Of a stretch of 10,107 nucleotides of DNA, positions 7,989 to 10,107 are shown one piece after another. Each line of letters begins with the position of its first letter. Position 1 is the stretch's first letter. Below the pieces are notes generated by a model. That model was not told the origin of the DNA, made no database searches, and worked only from the letters and a program-made list of their open reading frames with translations. The translations under genes were made by a program, and so were the position numbers. Where the stretch lies: positions 1 to 10,107 of the forward strand of contig JBPPNE010000082.1 in NCBI GenBank assembly GCA_051306415.1. The letters run 5' to 3'. The stretch comes from CBDDRG01 sp051306415. Its GTDB lineage: Bacteria; Pseudomonadota; Gammaproteobacteria; Pseudomonadales; Porticoccaceae.

Positions 7989-8970
7989 CAGCCGGTCGGA
8001 CTTAACCGTGGCTCTGCGATAATGATCGTCCTACAAATTCAGCGCAGACCGCCATGGCATTCCACCCAATAGATCGAGAGACCAACTACCTGCTACCGCC
8101 ATCGGTGCAGGAATGGTTGCCGGAGGCACACTTGGCGCGCTACGTTGTTGATGTGGTCGAAGGACTGGAGCTGTCGGCACTGGAACGGGCGTATGCCGGC
8201 CGTGGCAGCGCCGCCTATCACGCGGCAACGCTGCGGACGCTGTTGGTCTACGGCTACGCCACCGGCACCTTCTCCAGCCACAAGATCGAGCGGGCAACTC
8301 ACGACTCACTGGCATTCTGCTATATCGCATGTAATCGGCATCCCGATCACGACACCCGGGCGAGCTTCAGGCGTCGTTTTGGCAAGGAATTCGAAGCCGC
8401 CTTCGTGTCGGTGCTCCAGGTTGCGCGGGAGAATCAACCCTCCCGTTTTGGCAGCGTCAGTCTGGATGGCACCCAGATCCACGCCAATGCCAGCCGGCAC
8501 CGTGCGCTCTCGTATGCGCGCGCCACCGAACGGTACGAACACGAGCAAGCCGAGCACGGCGCCAAGATGGCGGTACGGGCGGCCAAGGCGGCGGCCAAGG
8601 GCAAGAAGCCGGGCAGCAAGCCGCCAACGCCGCCCGAGTCCGGCCCCCGTGCGGACGACCAGATCAACCTGACGGCCGAAGCATCGCGAATCATGAAGGT
8701 AGCCGGCGGTGGCTTTGTGGGGGAAGGTCATTTGAGCAGTGCGACAACGCGCCGGCGATGGTCGATACCGAATCGATGCGGATCCTCGCCCAGCACGTCA
8801 CCCAGGCCGGCAACGGCAATTGGCGGGAGCGCTTCACCGAACCCGGGCCGCTGGCCGAAGGCGCTTCACCCGTCGAGGCCATGAAGCACAAGCTCAAGAC
8901 CCGGGCTGGGCGTGCCGTCTATGCGCTACGCAAGCAGACGGTCGAGCCGGTGTTCGGATGGGTTTCTAAT
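7989..8970. mobile_element. Decayed IS1182-like insertion sequence remnant
   Basis: The block between the tamB stop and the tRNA-Arg 3' end is filled by a broken transposase and its leader. The left edge probably lies in 7989-8053, since tamB is complete and has its natural-looking end. A CTAG palindrome (7985-7988) sits exactly at the tamB stop and could be the insertion point. The right edge is lost: transposase similarity stops at about 8958 in the motif EPVFG, which in intact members precedes another 40-50 residues and the right terminal repeat. No matching pair of terminal inverted repeats can be seen, as expected if the right end is deleted. Boundaries are inferred. Confidence 0.6.
8054..8958 (+). 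pseudogene. IS1182-family transposase, frameshifted, internally deleted and truncated
   Basis: The N-terminal half (8054-8716) reads as an IS1182-type transposase: a DUF772-like helical region (about residues 1-120), the first catalytic Asp in SLDGT (Asp138), a basic Ala/Lys-rich linker, then SRIMKVAGGGF (211-221). The frame then breaks. Seventeen extra bases, gtgggggaaggtcattt (8717-8733), separate GGGF from its natural continuation EQCDNAPAMVDTES, which resumes at 8734 in another frame. At about 8811-8826 the sequence jumps from HVTQAGN to RERFTEPGPL, whereas family members carry some 50-60 further residues there, including the second catalytic Asp in a DNGY-type motif. The last catalytic Glu (KQTVEPVFG, codon 8944-8946) remains, but the C-terminal tail is gone. 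The product cannot be active. Confidence 0.85.
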
Positions 8971-9047
<77 letters not shown>

Positions 9048-9211
9048 CTGACTCCTTCTGCTAACGCGCGAGTCGAAAAAACGGGCGGCCAGCTTACACG
9101 TAACCACCTCTTTAATCCACGCGGATTTTGTCGGGCACGGCGTGCTGTGTTGATCCGCTGGCGCCGGGCCAGCTGAGCAGGAATGCGATACTTAGGCCCA
9201 CCCTGCCAGCG
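9048..9211. other. Spacer between tRNA-Arg and phosphoribosyltransferase gene
   Basis: This 164-bp gap should hold the tRNA promoter (minus strand) and the 3' untranslated end of the upstream gene. GCTGGC and GCCAGC (9157-9162 and 9168-9173) form a 6-bp hairpin with a 5-base loop, about 40 bp past the phosphoribosyltransferase stop. It lacks a following T run in the minus direction, so it is not a standard intrinsic terminator. No clear -35/-10 pair stands out for the tRNA. Confidence 0.4.
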
Positions 9212-9808
9212 TCAGGGCGCTGTCTCCGAGGCTTCATCGGCGCCTGCAAGTCGTTGCCGAACTCTGTCGATCCCGGGTTTGGCGAGAAGCTCCTGTCTGC
9301 TGAGACCGCAGAGTTCGTGGGGAAATACCAGCCAGGCGCTGGTCTCGTGGAGAACGTAATCCGGACGCAACTCGGTCAGGTAGTTCGCCGGCTTGGCCCA
9401 GGGTACTGCAATACGGATGTCGGGGAGGCTATCGCCACCGCCAACCTTCAAGTCGGCGACCAGCCGCTGCAAGCTAAGCCCGGTATCAAAGACGTCATCG
9501 ACGATCAACAGACGTCGAATCCGCTCGCCGTCATCGATCAAACGATCGATGACATAATCGAGGCCCTGGATCTCGACACGGCGGTTGCGATGGCCGACGC
9601 CACGATAGAGGCTGGTGCGGACGGCGATATGATCGGCGTTGACGCCAAGACAGGCGAGAATCTCGTGCACGGCGATTGCAACGGGCGTCCCACCGCGCCA
9701 GACGCCGACGATCAAATCCGGTTCGAAACCACTGTCGAATACCCGCAGACCCAACTCAAAGGCGTCGTCGAGGAGGTCCTGAGCACTGATATAGAATTTG
9801 TCTGGCAA
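9212..9808 (-). CDS. Purine-type phosphoribosyltransferase (hypoxanthine/xanthine-like)
   Basis: Type I phosphoribosyltransferases transfer ribose 5-phosphate from PRPP to a base; this group is usually annotated as a hypoxanthine or xanthine salvage enzyme in the cytoplasm. The 198-residue product shows the PRPP-binding signature LLIVDDVFDTG (100-110, acidic pair Asp104/Asp105) and an early VGVWRGG loop (34-40) that would contact pyrophosphate. Substrate cannot be decided by eye, so no symbol is given. The start is a TTG at 9808; in frame upstream there is no ATG, GTG or TTG before a stop, and the nearby ATG at 9825 is out of frame. The N-terminus MPDKFYISAQDLL looks natural for the family. 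It is transcribed toward the tRNA and divergently from the cytochrome-like gene. Confidence 0.82.
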   Translation of the reverse strand: MPDKFYISAQDLLDDAFELGLRVFDSGFEPDLIVGVWRGGTPVAIAVHEILACLGVNADHIAVRTSLYRGVGHRNRRVEIQGLDYVIDRLIDDGERIRRLLIVDDVFDTGLSLQRLVADLKVGGGDSLPDIRIAVPWAKPANYLTELRPDYVLHETSAWLVFPHELCGLSRQELLAKPGIDRVRQRLAGADEASETAP

Positions 9809-9853
9809 AGGTTGTCCGAAGTCATGGTGTACGGAATAACGTGCGGATAGTTT

Positions 9854-9882
9854 TTCACGGATTACTCAAGGGTGTCTATAAT
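9854..9882 (+). promoter_or_regulatory. Predicted sigma-70 promoter for the downstream lipoprotein/cytochrome gene
   Basis: A perfect -10 TATAAT (9877-9882) lies 17 bp after TTCACG (9854-9859, four of six matches to the -35 consensus). Transcription would begin near 9889, leaving a leader of about 37 bases before the ATG at 9926. This is the best sigma-70 promoter in the window. Confidence 0.65.
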
Positions 9883-9925
9883 GAGACGGCTTTTTAGGTG
9901 TCCATCCTTGGCAATGGAGATTGGA

Positions 9926-10107
9926 ATGAAACAAATCAAACTGTTGGGTTTGTCGGCAATGTTGCCGGCTCTGCTACTGGGCTCCGTGTTGGCCTTGAGC
10001 GGCTGTGGTGGCGACAAGACCGAAGTCAAGCTCACCGCCGAGCAGCAAAAAGAAACCGTTGCTCGCATCGAACCCGTCGGCACTGTCGCTCTCGCCAGCG
10101 AAGTGTC
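9926..10107 (+). CDS. Lipoprotein, probable c-type (c5-like) cytochrome, 3' end beyond window
   Basis: The 60 visible codons start with a lipoprotein signal peptide: basic MKQIK, a hydrophobic core, and the lipobox LSGC with Cys27 as the likely lipidated residue. The residue after Cys is Gly, not Asp, so outer-membrane sorting or periplasmic display is likely. The next segment, LTAEQQKETVARIEPVGTVA, resembles the region before the haem motif in cytochrome c5-like proteins (typically 'RI.PVG.V'). The CXXCH motif itself would lie past the window edge, so the cytochrome call is inference. GGAG (9916-9919) is well placed for the ATG at 9926; an in-frame ATG at 9914 overlaps that site and is less likely. 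Confidence 0.65.
   Translation, partial: MKQIKLLGLSAMLPALLLGSVLALSGCGGDKTEVKLTAEQQKETVARIEPVGTVALASEV

Noticed and set aside
9114..9127. Short palindrome aatcc-acgc-ggatt as a terminator
   Set aside because: The stem is only five base pairs and AT-containing, and the following T run is just three further bases.
9128..9850. A 240-codon plus-strand frame opposite the phosphoribosyltransferase
   Set aside because: The minus strand has the PRPP-binding motif and family-like N-terminus; the plus frame is a shadow with no recognisable motif.

Overview
The window looks like chromosomal DNA of a GC-rich gammaproteobacterium. It carries a tamA-tamB outer-membrane assembly pair, a long phosphoglucomutase ending in the PGM1-type 'SVIT' tail, a lipoprotein start resembling gammaproteobacterial c5-type cytochromes, and a tRNA-Arg with encoded CCA. 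I cannot name the genus from the sequence alone. I see no CRISPR array, phage module, toxin-antitoxin pair, defence island or other obviously new system. Most of the window is conserved housekeeping and envelope sequence, with one decayed insertion sequence.

Layout, left to right. Positions 1-90 hold the end of a dispersed palindromic (MITE/REP-like) repeat, cut by the window edge. Positions 91-441 contain no gene that I can support. Positions 442-2073 (minus) encode phosphoglucomutase, pgm. Positions 2074-2415 are a divergent control region between pgm and tamA; it holds a plausible tamA promoter, a possible pgm -10 box and a 7-bp inverted repeat that could be an operator. Positions 2416-4185 (plus) are tamA and 4182-7988 (plus) are tamB, with start and stop codons overlapping as GTGA. 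Positions 7989-8970 are the remnant of an IS1182-like element: its transposase is broken by a 17-bp insertion, an internal deletion that removes a catalytic segment, and loss of the 3' end. Positions 8971-9047 (minus) are tRNA-Arg(CCG). Positions 9212-9808 (minus) encode a purine-type phosphoribosyltransferase with a TTG start. From 9926 (plus) to the window end is the start of a probable lipoprotein cytochrome c, with a good promoter upstream.

How the genes relate. TamA (outer-membrane barrel with POTRA domains) and TamB (inner-membrane-anchored, periplasm-spanning protein) form the translocation and assembly module, and here they are one translationally coupled unit. Pgm interconverts glucose 1-phosphate and glucose 6-phosphate, feeding storage glucan and surface polysaccharide synthesis. 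The phosphoribosyltransferase belongs to purine salvage. The cytochrome-like protein would act in periplasmic or membrane-attached electron transfer. The points most worth a second look are the junction of the decayed IS with the tRNA 3' end, the exact lesions in the transposase, and the repeat in the pgm/tamA divergent region.
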